The notes beneath the pieces were generated by a model. It was not told the DNA's origin and did not search any database. It was given only the letters and a program-made list of their open reading frames with translations. From assembly GCA_002682825.1 (NCBI GenBank), contig NOKP01000001.1, forward strand, positions 4,095,296-4,159,295: a stretch of 64,000 nt of DNA, read 5' to 3'. Source of the DNA: Neonectria sp. B-13 (lineage: Eukaryota; Ascomycota; Sordariomycetes; Hypocreales; Nectriaceae). The position numbers were made by a program, and so were the translations under genes. Positions 35,337 to 46,253 of the stretch are shown one piece after another (the first letter of the stretch is position 1; each line of letters opens with the position of its first letter).

Positions 35337-38300
35337 CTAAGACCGCCGTACGCGGTTCCATATGCGTTTGACCACCCCGTTCTCAGGAGGTGTGCCATCA
35401 TTCCACTGATCCATGGCCGCAAGCTGTCGCTCGACGCTCTCCTTTCGCTTTTCATCCCGGGCATATATCAGGGAGCTGGACGTCGATTCGCCTCGTGCGG
35501 TGGTGCCTCGTGAGCTGCCGGGTTGCTTCCATCCGTAAATTTGTTCCTCGTTGGCACGGAGGTCGGGTCTTGTGAGCGTCATCCGCAATGTCATCTCCCG
35601 CGTCGATAATGTATCCCGGCCGCCCTCGCCTCGGAGGCAAGTAGAACGGTCGCTGGAGCGCTCAGTGCTCGGCCGAACTGACCGCGCGAACACCGGCTTC
35701 TCGAACAGATGGGGCGTCTTGGGTGAGTCGGGGTCGGGAATTGACACCCCATCACTGTACGCCGATGATCGATCATCTTCCAAGAAGCTGCGGTACTTTT
35801 CCGACACCTCGGTACCCTCTTTGCCCTTGACAAGCCTAGGCCCCTGTGACTGCATCCCCTCCGCCGACGGGAAGCCGAACTCAATGGCCTCGTCAAACTT
35901 CTGGGGCGACGCCAAAAACACACGCAGTTTCATTCGGGCCTCTGGATCCTGGTAATGGGCTGCCTCGGGATCAATGGTTTCGGCCATGCTAGGCATAGAC
36001 TGCTTGTTGGGCGATATCAACGACATCGCCCGTGACCTGCGCCGAGTATGAACGCCGGAGCCTGACACTGCTTCTGGGCTATGGGGAGGCGACACCAACG
36101 TCGGCGACGCTGGCATACCAATAGCTGGGCGAGTATACGAAAGGGACGAACGCCCAAAAGGCAACTTGTTGATAGAAAGGTGGCGACGGAACGACGGACG
36201 TCGATTCTTGCTGTTCGGCACCGGCACCTCCTCGCGAAGATTAATGTGATAGTCGTCGAGGTACAAGCGCAGGTCTAAACCCTCGTCCTCCTCAAGCCAC
36301 CGGAAGCTGTCGTAGAAGGAGTCGGCCTTGTTGACCTCAGATCCACGAGCTGCATGGTCATCATGCGGAGGTTGCATGCTTGACAACGACGAGTGGTCGT
36401 CAGAAAGTGCCGGGCTACCGAGCGGAGATTGCATCTTCTGGTCCTTTGGTTGCGGCGTTACAATCTTGAGCGAGGAGTCGTCTGAGTTGCTGAAAATGAG
36501 AGTCTGTCTGCGGTAATGGGCGGCCAGTTGCTCTTCCTCGGACAGGTGCTGGCGCTTGATCTTCTCGGGAAGACTGGCGTAAAAGCGCTGGTCCGTCGAA
36601 GTGATGCGGGATCGGCGTGGTGAGGATATGGGGGAGTCTGAGGTAGCCCTATTCTTATGATGTCGTCGACGCTTTGAGGGCTTGGCCAACACCAGCTCCG
36701 GGGAGCAAGTATCGTTGTGACTGATACTCTCAAGACGAAGGTCGTCCGGCTCAGGTGAGTGAGCAAGCTGAGACCGCTCAATTGTCGTAAAGTACTGCGA
36801 GGAAGGGACGTTTAGCACTTGGGTGACCAAAATGAGCGCACGACAGAACGACGAGACGTGTTGTCACTCGACCCGGCTATCACAAACGAAACGACGGATG
36901 AGGCAGGCAAGGGGTGAGGCACAGAGCACACTGAGGGGGATCCCTAGGTCTTAAGGCAGGGGAGAGGGGCAAAACGTGAAGGGAATGACATGTCTCAATG
37001 CAGGAACGAAACGGTGCAGCTAGGGGAGTGGGCAGGCCTTGCAGTGTCTTAGTCCAGCGACATGGATCCATCAGGAGCTGCAGACCGACTGTGGTCTGGA
37101 GGACGTCGTCACGCCCTCCAAGGGTCGGGGGATGTGATAGGAGCGAAAAGGGAAAGGATTTGGGAAGGGATGGGGGCACGTCGAGCCTTGCCCGGCCAAT
37201 GGACGAAGGCCCAACCGCCCAGCCCACAGACATGGAGACTAGCCAAGCAGCCAAGGTATGGGTGGACACTGGCCCTGGTAGAGGTGGCCCTGGTGGAGGA
37301 AGTTCGTCAACGTCCAGGCGGCAACTAGCCCCGGCAGCTGCAGGAGGGACGCAACACTGGTCGAATCATCATCTTGGGCAGCGCCTTATTCGATCCAATC
37401 ATGGAGACCCATGACTGGCAGTTCATCACGGAGAACCAGGAATGTTCAAGTGCGTTGGCGTGGGAAGTAAAGCAAAGGAAGGGGCTTGGATTGGAAGGGA
37501 GCGGTTCTCGTTAGGAATTTCCGAGTTGACTTAGAATTAAGTCAACCGAGCCAATGTTGGTAATGATGAACAAGAAAAAATGAATCAAGCGGGAAAGTGA
37601 TGTGTCTCGGCATCGAGAGGGATAGACGCATGTCTGGTGCTTAAGTCTGGAGATCGTCGAGGAAACCTTGCTTTTGGCTCCACGTCCCGGGCCGGAAGAT
37701 GCAAGCGCGCGGGGACAGATCATATGACAGTCGAGAAGAGGCGTTGACTTACTTTTCGCTGTATCGTGGGTGGTAATGCTTCGAACTCTTCCCTTGTTAT
37801 CATCATCGACGGTCGGTTGCTATCGAGCGACGGTGACGGAGACGAGCCATCAGATGATACACGCAGGTATTTAGAGGCGTCTGGGCCTGGACTCCGGGTG
37901 CGTCGCCAGTAGCGGAGGTGGCTGCGAGACGAAGAGGGACGGTCCTCGGAGGTAAACAGGTGACTATCTGGAAGCAAGAGTTCGTTGTCGAGGCTATCCA
38001 GTAAGTCTTGGTGGTGGTGGAGGTTCGACAAATGTGAGTCGTCGTTATGGGTCTCCAGTGGTAGGTACAGCTCAACCTTTGGTTCCTGGAGCCAGAGACT
38101 TTGTCGGCTTGCCAACGGCGGGAGGTGGGCGTTGTTAGTAGCATCAACGATGGTGCGCCCTCCAGACGATGTTGTCATGGTCGTGGCACTCGTCTGACGC
38201 GAGAGAAGAAAGGTTTCGTCGCCTAGATCTTGGGGTCTGCCAGTGCTGCTGGCGTAGGCCGTCGACGGTCGCCGCGGCTGCGGATAGGCGCATGGCTGTG

Positions 38301-38598
38301 CTTGCATGCTTGTATTTGTGTGTGCATACGCGAGTTCTCGAGGTGCATGCGTATGGTCGGCGACGTCAGTGTCCCGTGTTTGCTGGGGGCGGTGTTGAGA
38401 GAGGCTTCCGGAGAGGGAGTTCAAGGTGGCGGTCTCGAGGAAGGATTTGTTATTAACGTCGAAGCTGTCCTCGGCGTTGCGGTCGCGGTTGCCATCACCT
38501 TCTTCAGTGCCGGATGCTGGGTCTCGTCCCAAGCGTCGGCCTCTGGTCCATCCGGGACAAGAGAGCGGCGTCACTCCCTCATCATCACCCTGATCCAT
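35337..38598 (-). CDS. Ser/Pro-rich hypothetical protein with long intron, 767 aa
   Basis: Exons are complement(35337..36794, 37753..38598), with a 958-bp intron (GTAAGT donor, CTAAAC branch-like site, GCAG acceptor). The join gives EEFEALPPTIQRK|YFTTIERSQLA, which reads as one continuous helical segment. Neither exon's frame offers a proper ATG at the junction: the longer reading of exon 2 starts only at a TTG. The first 250 residues are hydrophilic and His/Ser/Asp-rich. The second exon contains basic SKRRRHHKNR, FYASLPEKIKRQHLSEEEQLAAHYRRQTLIF, WLEEDEGLDLRLYLDDYHINLREE, PSFRRHLSINKLPFGRSSLSY and MKLRVFLASPQKFDEAIEFGFPS, ending VVKRIWNRVRRS. No catalytic domain, membrane segment or signal peptide is seen. 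I do not recognise a named family; the ordered islands in a disordered background suggest a regulatory or scaffold protein (inference). Further exons could hide in the intron. Confidence 0.75.
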
Positions 38599-39667
38599 GG
38601 CGACGTCCAATAGACGGGCGACTGGGCAGGGCAGCAGCAGCTAGACCGGCAGGGTCCTCGGGAACCTTGACAGGGAGCAGTGATGAGATTGGGCAACCAG
38701 CGCTGATCATGAAGGGAAACTGGAAATGAGCGACAACGTGAGGTCCACTGGTTGAACGGCACAGCTGCGGGTGCCCTCGCTTGGGGTGAAGTTAAGGGTT
38801 GCGGGTCGAGGAAAGACAACGAGGATGTCAGTCAGACGTTAGGGCGGAGGCAGAGGCAGAGAGGCAAAGGGCGGACAGTCGAGTCGGAGCTGCGTGGGCG
38901 CGCTTGGGAACGAACGCTGATGGGAGATGAGATGACGATGCCGGCCCGAGGCCCGAGGAGGAGAAGCCAAGCAGGAGAAGCAGTGACGAGAGGAATGGAG
39001 AGAAATGAAGGAAGGAAGCAAAGAAGGAGAAGATAGGCACTGGAGGAGAAGCAAGCGGCTTCCTAAAGTTTAGGAAGGTTCCTAGGCTGGACAATGTCGT
39101 GAATGGGTGACCCTAGCAGCTGCTACCAGTTGTCGCTTGTCGATCGCTCTGGTCCGGTGGCCAGCTGTCAATCAGGTCAATCAGGTCAATCGGGCGGGTG
39201 GTGAAAGGAAAACCTGGGCAGCAGAGCAGCAGCGACGGAAATGGGCGTCGAGATGCTTCCCCCTCTACATAATATTAAGAAGGAAAATTCCATTCCCCAT
39301 CCCCGGCCATGATCCAACCTTGCAAGTTTGGCGGTGCGCGCGTCTTGCATGGGCCAGTTCAACTGGCACTGCACCGCTGTTGATACGGCCACGTTCAAGT
39401 CCTCCCCGGCCGAACGAACGAGCATGGAGCAAAAAGCATGAGCATGGACAAGGCTACCTCACTCCGCAGGCTGGTTCAGTGCTACTGTACGAAGTACTGT
39501 AAGTACGGTCCACGGAGCACGGAGACACTTGGACAGACGGGGCCTACCTAACTGCCTACGTAGTACACAGTAGTATCGTATCTACACCTATACTAGTGGT
39601 ATTAGTACCTCGCACACACGTCGGTATTCGTACACCACATTCACAAGTCTCTCACTCACCTCACAGT

Positions 39668-39707
39668 TCTTTCTCTCCCTCTCTCTCGCTCTCTCTTTCT
39701 CTCTCTT
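39668..39707. repeat. CT-rich microsatellite
   Basis: Nearly pure C/T with CTCT repeats on the plus strand, directly visible. Confidence 0.8.
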
Positions 39708-40019
39708 GATCAATTAGTTATGTCAGTTCCCGTCAATGTGAATCCATTCCCCCCCCGCTTCGCCTCGGGCCCCAGTCCCTGACAGCTAGCCCTGGCTCCG
39801 GACGCCGTCGCCCTGCTGGCCCGCCACTATCCAGCTTGGTGGAATCCTAACCTCATGTAGGTGTCCTTGGGAAGCCTTTGGCATCCCACATCTCCGGGCG
39901 CACGATTCCCAAGCTCCGTTGGGAGCAAAGAGCAGCAGGTGGTGCGTCGCGGTGCGGTGGAGTGTGCTGCCCAGCGCGGACCCCAACCGAGCCGCCCACT
40001 CAGCTGGGGCGAGGTTAGG

Positions 40020-40066
40020 TCCACTGTCCCACTGTCCCACTGCCCAGTCCCACTGTCCAGTCCCAC
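40020..40066. repeat. Imperfect CCCACTGTC tandem repeat
   Basis: Five imperfect units of about 7-10 bp, directly visible. No associated gene. Confidence 0.7.
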
Positions 40067-43000
40067 CGCTCCAGCGCCTGTCTGGGGACCTCCCAGGGGT
40101 GCAAAGAGCCTAAGGTGCTAGGGCCGCTAGGTAATTTAGCCCCTGAGCCTCGAGCCCTGGCTGTCCTGTGCTGGGCCGTTGGCGCCCCACTCTCCAGCCC
40201 CGGCCAAACCTCCATCCCTTTTGTCTCTGGATGGGTTCGTGGCGTTGACAAGTGACGAGCGATGACTAGCGACTCGTCGTTCCAGTCCAAGCAAACAACT
40301 AACCTGCTAACTACGTAGGAACCGACGATGGGCCTACAGGTACTACGCATCCAGGATTGGTGCAAGGCATCTCCCCACTCCCCCCTTCGACGCTGGTGAT
40401 TGCATGGCGGGCCACCTGTGCCGTTGCCCGAGGATGAATGGAAACAACACCTCAACCTCAGGCCTTGTTGGCGGCTGTTGTTGACGACTCCTCGTCTCCA
40501 ACTCCCTCCACTTTCTCTCTCTATCAGCAGGGGCCCTATCTCCCACCATCCAATCATCCACTTAACCAACTTTTGTCACATCTGGTCCCCCGGTCCGGGA
40601 AACACGTACTGGTCCATCGGGTAGCCGTACCTCAGCGGCAAGACAAGTCAGCGTCTCCTCTTCCCTCCTGTCGCTAGCCGTGAGATCAAATGCCAGATTT
40701 CCTTCCCCAATACGACGCTGGCAACACACATTCCACATCATGCCAGGGGCGGTGCCATTCAGAACCCCCAGTCACGCTGCTCGCTGGCTACGCAACTACG
40801 GCACGGAAAGCACAGCCATGGATTGATCCTTGCGAGCGCCCGTCCGGGCACCCCCGGTCGAGGCGCTCATGTCTGTCCCCGGCCGCCCGTTCCCTTTCCG
40901 GCTCACCACGAGTTTTCTTTGGGCACGTCTCCCGATCACCTCCATATCACACTTGGCCCTCCCGGCGTTGACACCTACAACTGGTTATTCGGCGGGCCCG
41001 GTAGGAGATACCCTCACTGTAAGCTGGAGCCTGGAGTGCCGCTGCTAGGACCTGGACAAGTCACAAATCCGACAAATCATCGATTCGGACCCTGTGTGAC
41101 GTGGACTTTTGCCTGGTGCTGTGCCACACTTCTGTTCCTGATCTGGCTTTATTCACATGCTTCATGTCACCGTTCCTTGGATTCACATCTCGTTGTGCCA
41201 TTATTGCCAACATGGCTTGTCAAACTGCAACCACCCTCCACCGTTAGGACTTGTAATGGGCTGCTCAGGCCCTTGCTAACTCCAGCGGCCGAGGGTCGAA
41301 TGAGAAGATGAGGCCTCGCTTTGAATGAACCTCCAGAGGTCCCAAACGTTGTATAACCTCAACGACGCTCTCCTGCAGAGGCCTAAACTCGTGTCCAGAC
41401 CCATCGTCAGACAAGCCTGCCGTCGACACTCTCTGTACGAAACGTCATTTCTATTCCTGTCGCACGGCTGCGGGCCTTCTAGGACACGGAAATTTCCATC
41501 GAGACAAGGTGACGAGTTACCACAAAACTTACTCCGTACAGAGCATACTAGTTGTTCGACGAGGGTTGTTCGTCGAGGGGTTATAGTCTCAAAGGGGGCA
41601 TCCACCCGTCCCTCGCTCCCTCACTCGCCGCAGGATCTACGTATCTACCGTGAGTAGCGGTATACCGTCAGGCCGAGAGCCGTCATCATTCCTGCTGGCT
41701 AGGATATTTGTCAATCAATTGCCAGGTCCGAGCTAGCCTTACCGCCAGTGCCTACTTTTCATCAAACGCTCACGGCCTTACATGGAGATGCTGATAGCGT
41801 TTTATCTGCTTCATCCTCTCAGACTTTGATGGCAGCCGTTATCCTTTTGGGGCCTTTGATGGGAAGGTCTCTCATCAACACACCGCCCACTGCTAGAATC
41901 CACAACAAACTCCCTGTTTTCCTTGTTTCTGCACATCAATTGAATATACCCACCGCTCTACTCCGTAGCCTCCGTGTCGATCCAGCTCAGCATCTCGATT
42001 CGCTTCCACCCGAGAGACCCGGTCAGTCACTTCGATTTGGTTTCATCGAGTATTTGCATTCGCGTTATGGCTTGTGATCGACATACCGCAACCTACACAC
42101 GTTGCTTGTGTTGTTCTGCATTCTGGGGTGATGAGGCGATCCCGGGATGATGCTAGCTTTCTTTGACATAATGGATGACACCGTGAACCCCCAGACCCTG
42201 CACCTTCTCTCCACAGCGCATGGGTGGCTGTTTTCTGGAATTGTCCAGTCTAACTACCGTCGATCGCCAATGATGGCATTCAGTTCGTGGAATTCCCGCT
42301 ACTGGGATTGTCTACCGGAGAAAGCCGTCCACGGGCTTAATTGCTCCCAAGCATGCATCGGATGGTGATCGGCCAATGTGCTTCAGGAGCAAGGACAACT
42401 ATCTACTTCGCACACACTGAGTAACCCGAAAACACAGTGGAAGGGCCAAAGACAGCTCGCCATGTTGCACAACAGTTCGTGACCGACTTCGGGCTCCCCC
42501 CAGCATGAACGACGCCCCAAAGATGCGCTCAACAAGCTCTTTGAACCCCATTGGCCTGCATCCGCGATGCTGGGATACGGTTTCAGAAGCCGTGGTCACT
42601 GATCGCAAGGTATCGTATAAGGGCAGGGCAATTAGAGACGGTGACACTGTGTGACGGCGGGTGGAGACTGGAGTACAACAAGCACGGACAATGCACATGC
42701 ACACTTCAGGTACGCCTCAAAGACGTGCCCAGTTTGCCATTCTCCAGCTGCTCGCGCCTCCAAGCCCGCCACGATGTCACCCCATTCTTCCGCTCATCTC
42801 ACCCAGACGTGGTGCCATGAGTGATGAGCCCCTCGGGGGCTCCGCCGACCAACCCAATCCCCCGGGACGCAAGGGAAACTCTTTCCCTTCTTGTCGTCGA
42901 ACAGGGCATGCCCCCAACCAGTGCCACGGACGGTCTAAGAGATGGACGGTCAACTGCCGAGATCAGAACAAGCCATTTCCCAGCAGCAGTTGCGGCTTCT

Positions 43001-43620
43001 TTGCCAACGTTCTTCGTCGTCTAATTACACTGCGAATCCATCCTTAGCGTTTTCACTTCGGTCGTCGGCGTGTCCTATCAAATGGCATGATGGGTTGGTT
43101 GTCCAGGGATGCCACGAGTCACAGACGACCCAACAAAAAGCAAATCAATCGTGTCCCGGGCGCGGCAAAGCGTAATGGACAGTTCCCACCTATCGAAAGA
43201 TCATAACGGTGCAGAGCCCGACCAGGTTCAGGCTCGAGATGGGACCCAGTCGGTGGAAAGAACTCATGCAGTATCCCCAAAACACGCTCTAGCAGAATTG
43301 GCTCTCATGCATGAAGGACGAATGTTCCTCGAAACAAAAAGGTGCCAACTCCGTGCCAGCTTTAAGAGTTGTCTCGAGCACACCTCGACGATCAACGGGC
43401 CGTGAAACGAACTAGGACGGTAGCGGAAGGGTGTTCCATGTCATCGTCACGTTGAGGTGAGCGTCATCGCGCGGCATCAAATCTATCATATATACAACAT
43501 CGCAATCATGCAGATCACGTACATTTTTCCTTCTCCATCTCCCTCCCCCTCATTCTGCGGCAATATGGCATCCTATCATTTTCACCATTTCCGTATCCCC
43601 CTGAACTTTCCCTAGCTTTC

Positions 43621-45536
43621 TTAGTGGTGGAAGAGGCGGATGTTCTGCTCCACAAAGGTGATGCCGAGCTTCTCGGCAGTCTCGAAGACGGCACCATCGT
43701 TCTGGCTGCCACCAGGAGCGGCGACGTACTTGGTTCCCGAACGGGCAACGCGGAAGATGTTGTCAATAAAGGGGAACTATAGACAAATTAGTATCAAACA
43801 AAGGAGTGTCAGGCGTAAAGGGTAACTTACGAAGGCGTCGCTAGAGACGCAGACATCCTTAAGCTGCTTCATCCAGGCATCTCGCTCCTCGTCTGTGAAG
43901 GCAGGGGGGACGCCGTCGAAGACAGCTTCGAAAGCCTCGCGCTCAGGGCCATCCTTGGGGAGCTCGCCGCTCACAAGAAGATCGATAGCATTGCTCTTGT
44001 CGGGGCGCTTGGTACCCTTCTTCCACTTGATGCCAAGTACGCGCTCGTGGAAACGCATCCACCAGTTGTCGGCCTTGTCTCCGGCAAGACGGGTACAGTG
44101 AATGCGGGACTGCTGGCCAGCACCAAGTCCGATGACCTGACCGTTGACGGCGTAGCAGACGGAGTTGCTCTGGGTGTACTTGAGGGTGATGGTAGCGACG
44201 GTAAGGTCACGGGCGGCGCTCTCGGGAAGAGCGGCGGCGTCCTTGGGGGTGACAATGGTGTTGAAGGACTTGGGGGAGATCTCGACATCATTGCGGTGCT
44301 GCTGAAGGCTGACACCGTAGACGGTGCGGGTCTCAACCGAAGGCGCAGTGTACTCGGGGTCGATCTGGAGGACCAGGTAGCGACCGCCCTTCTTCTTCTT
44401 GAGGATCTCGAGGGCAGCGTCCTCATAGCCAGGTGCAATAACACCGTCAGAGACCTCCTTGGAGATGATGCTCGCGGTAGGAACGTCGACGATGTCACTG
44501 AGAGCAATGATGTCACCGAAGCTGCTCATTCGGTCGGCGCCTCGAGCGCGGGCGTAAGCCTGGGCAAGACCAGAGGTCTCAATGCCCGGAATGTCGTTGA
44601 CAAAGTAGACCTTGCGCTCCTCCTCGGTGAGAGGGAGCCCAATGGCAGCACCAGCGGGGGAAACGTGCTTGAAGCTGGCAGCGGCAGGCTTTCCGAGGGC
44701 CTGCTTAAGCTCCTTAACTAGGGGCCAAGCATTCAGAGAGTCGAGAAGGTTGATGTAACCAGGGGAGCCGCAGAGGACCTTGAAAGGCAGCTTGCCCTCG
44801 GACATGTAGGCGGCAGCAGGCTTCTGGTGGGGGTTGGCGCCGTAGCGCAGAGCCATGAACTGCTCGCCGTTGCCAGCATACTCCTTGCGGAAGAACTGGG
44901 AGATGGCGGCGTCGTAGTCGGCAGTGTGCTCGAAAGCCTTGAGAGCATAGCGGTTGCGGCTGGCGTCGGAAATCTCGCCTTTCTCGAGCTCGCTCAGGAA
45001 GCCGGCGTAGTCGTTGGGGTCGCTCAGGATGGTGACGCGTTTGTGGTTCTTGGCAGCGGCGCGGATGAGGGTGACGCCGCCGATATCGATCTCCTCGACG
45101 GCCTCGGGGATGCTGACATTGACCTTGGCGACGGTGTCCTTGAAGGGGTAGAGGTTGCAGATGACATAGTCCACCTTGTTGATGTTCTGGTCAGCGAGGT
45201 CCTTCTCGTCCGAGGCGAGGTCGCGGGCCAGGATGCCGGCGTGGACAGCGGGGTGGAGAGTCTTGACTCGACCAGCCAGCATCTCAGGGGCCTTTGTGAT
45301 GGCGGAGACGTCCCTATACGGAAAATGGTGAGCATTTTTACTATTTTACTTGATGTTGGTATTGATGTGGATGTGGATGGATCATACTCGACAGGGAAGC
45401 CGGACTCGCGGATCATCTTGGAGGTGCCGCCGGAAGCGAGGATGCGGACGCCTTGCTGGACGAGGCCCTTGGCCAGGTCCAGCAGGCCGGTCTTGTCGTA
45501 GACCGAGACGATGGCAATCTTCTGCTGAGACGACAT
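43621..45536 (-). CDS. ADE17: Bifunctional AICAR transformylase / IMP cyclohydrolase, 595 aa
   Basis: Exons are complement(43621..43776, 43831..45313, 45388..45536), with introns of 54 and 74 bp. The enzyme catalyses the last two steps of purine synthesis: formylation of AICAR with 10-formyl-THF, then ring closure to IMP. The N-terminal MGS-like cyclohydrolase domain (about 1-200) shows [42 protein letters not shown] and [13 protein letters not shown]. The C-terminal transformylase domain shows [26 protein letters not shown] with the catalytic Lys265-His266 pair, [38 protein letters not shown] across intron 2 and APGGSQND, ending NIRLFHH. All key motifs are intact and the length is normal. 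It is divergent from MED16, with 713 bp between starts. Fungi usually have one gene corresponding to yeast ADE16/ADE17. Confidence 0.97.
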
Positions 45537-46208
45537 TTTGAGGCGAGAGGAGTTGCTTGGGGAGAGTTGTGGAATCGGCGTCGTCAGGCGCCGGCGAGAA
45601 GGGGAAAAAAGTTTGGCGGGGTAACTGAATGGGCGATGGTGGGGTTGCTTTTGGTGATGGCGATAACTTCTGCACAGGATAGGTGCAGGCGGCTTCAGCG
45701 CATCTCCGCAGGGACGCTCTTATAGGTTCAAGCTACCCTACGCGCTATTCTCATTGGTAGCGCCTGCATGCACGACCTAAAGCCGCATGTATCGAGGACT
45801 CGGTCTATTTTGCCGAAGTGATCTATCAAGCAGAAAATTTGAAAGTCTCTACAAATGGCGCAAGTCACAGAGCAATTTCTGCGACCCTCGCGTCTGGTCC
45901 CTAATGTAGAGCGCTTTTCCTGAGCTTGGCGATAGCGCAGGGAGGAGGAATTGGGACGGATCGCCTTGTCAAAGGACGGTGTTTGCCGTCGTTTTGCCGG
46001 AGGCGCATCCACCAGCTAGACCTGGAAAATAAGCCAATCAACTGATGTAAACCACGACACACTTGGCCTCAGCCGTAGCCTTTCCAAGTTCTCATCTCAT
46101 CTCGAAAGCTTCGGCCAGCCTGCAACCTTGGCACCGCAGCGGCTTGGTCAATTATGAGAGGCTGGTGATTTGTGATTCATTGTGCTATTCGTGTATATTT
46201 AAGTTTTC
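45537..46208. other. Divergent promoter region, ADE17 / MED16
   Basis: It must contain both promoters. A TATATTTAAG stretch near 46193-46203 lies just upstream of the MED16 uORF. No gene is supported. Confidence 0.55.
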
Positions 46209-46253
46209 ATGTTTTGGGTACCCTTTGTGCTTCAAACCTGTTTTTCCGCATGA
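46209..46253 (+). promoter_or_regulatory. uORF (14 codons + stop) overlapping the MED16 start
   Basis: The frame MFWVPFVLQTCFSA ends at TGA (46251-46253), overlapping the first main-frame ATG (46250-46252) as ATGA. It is directly visible. If MED16 instead starts at the second in-frame ATG (46265), the uORF would end 11 bp before it. Confidence 0.55.

Larger units (their letters stand above)
38599..43620. other. 5-kb gene-poor region
   Basis: No reading frame here has an ATG start, reasonable length and recognisable domain together. It contains a CT-rich tract (39668-39707), a GTCAATCAG triple repeat (about 39167-39190), a CCCACTGTC-type repeat (40020-40066) and GTAC/TACGTAGTA-rich short motifs at 39480-39620. 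The left part probably includes the long promoter/leader of the Ser-rich hypothetical gene. Confidence 0.5.

Noticed and set aside
42821..43047. Possible zinc-knuckle fragment (CRRTGHAPNQC) of a retroelement
   Set aside because: The first Cys of the CCHC pattern is missing and no protease, RT or integrase motif lies nearby.
44047..45501. Two plus-strand frames of 224 aa over ADE17
   Set aside because: Gly/Val/Asp-rich antisense shadows of the conserved enzyme.
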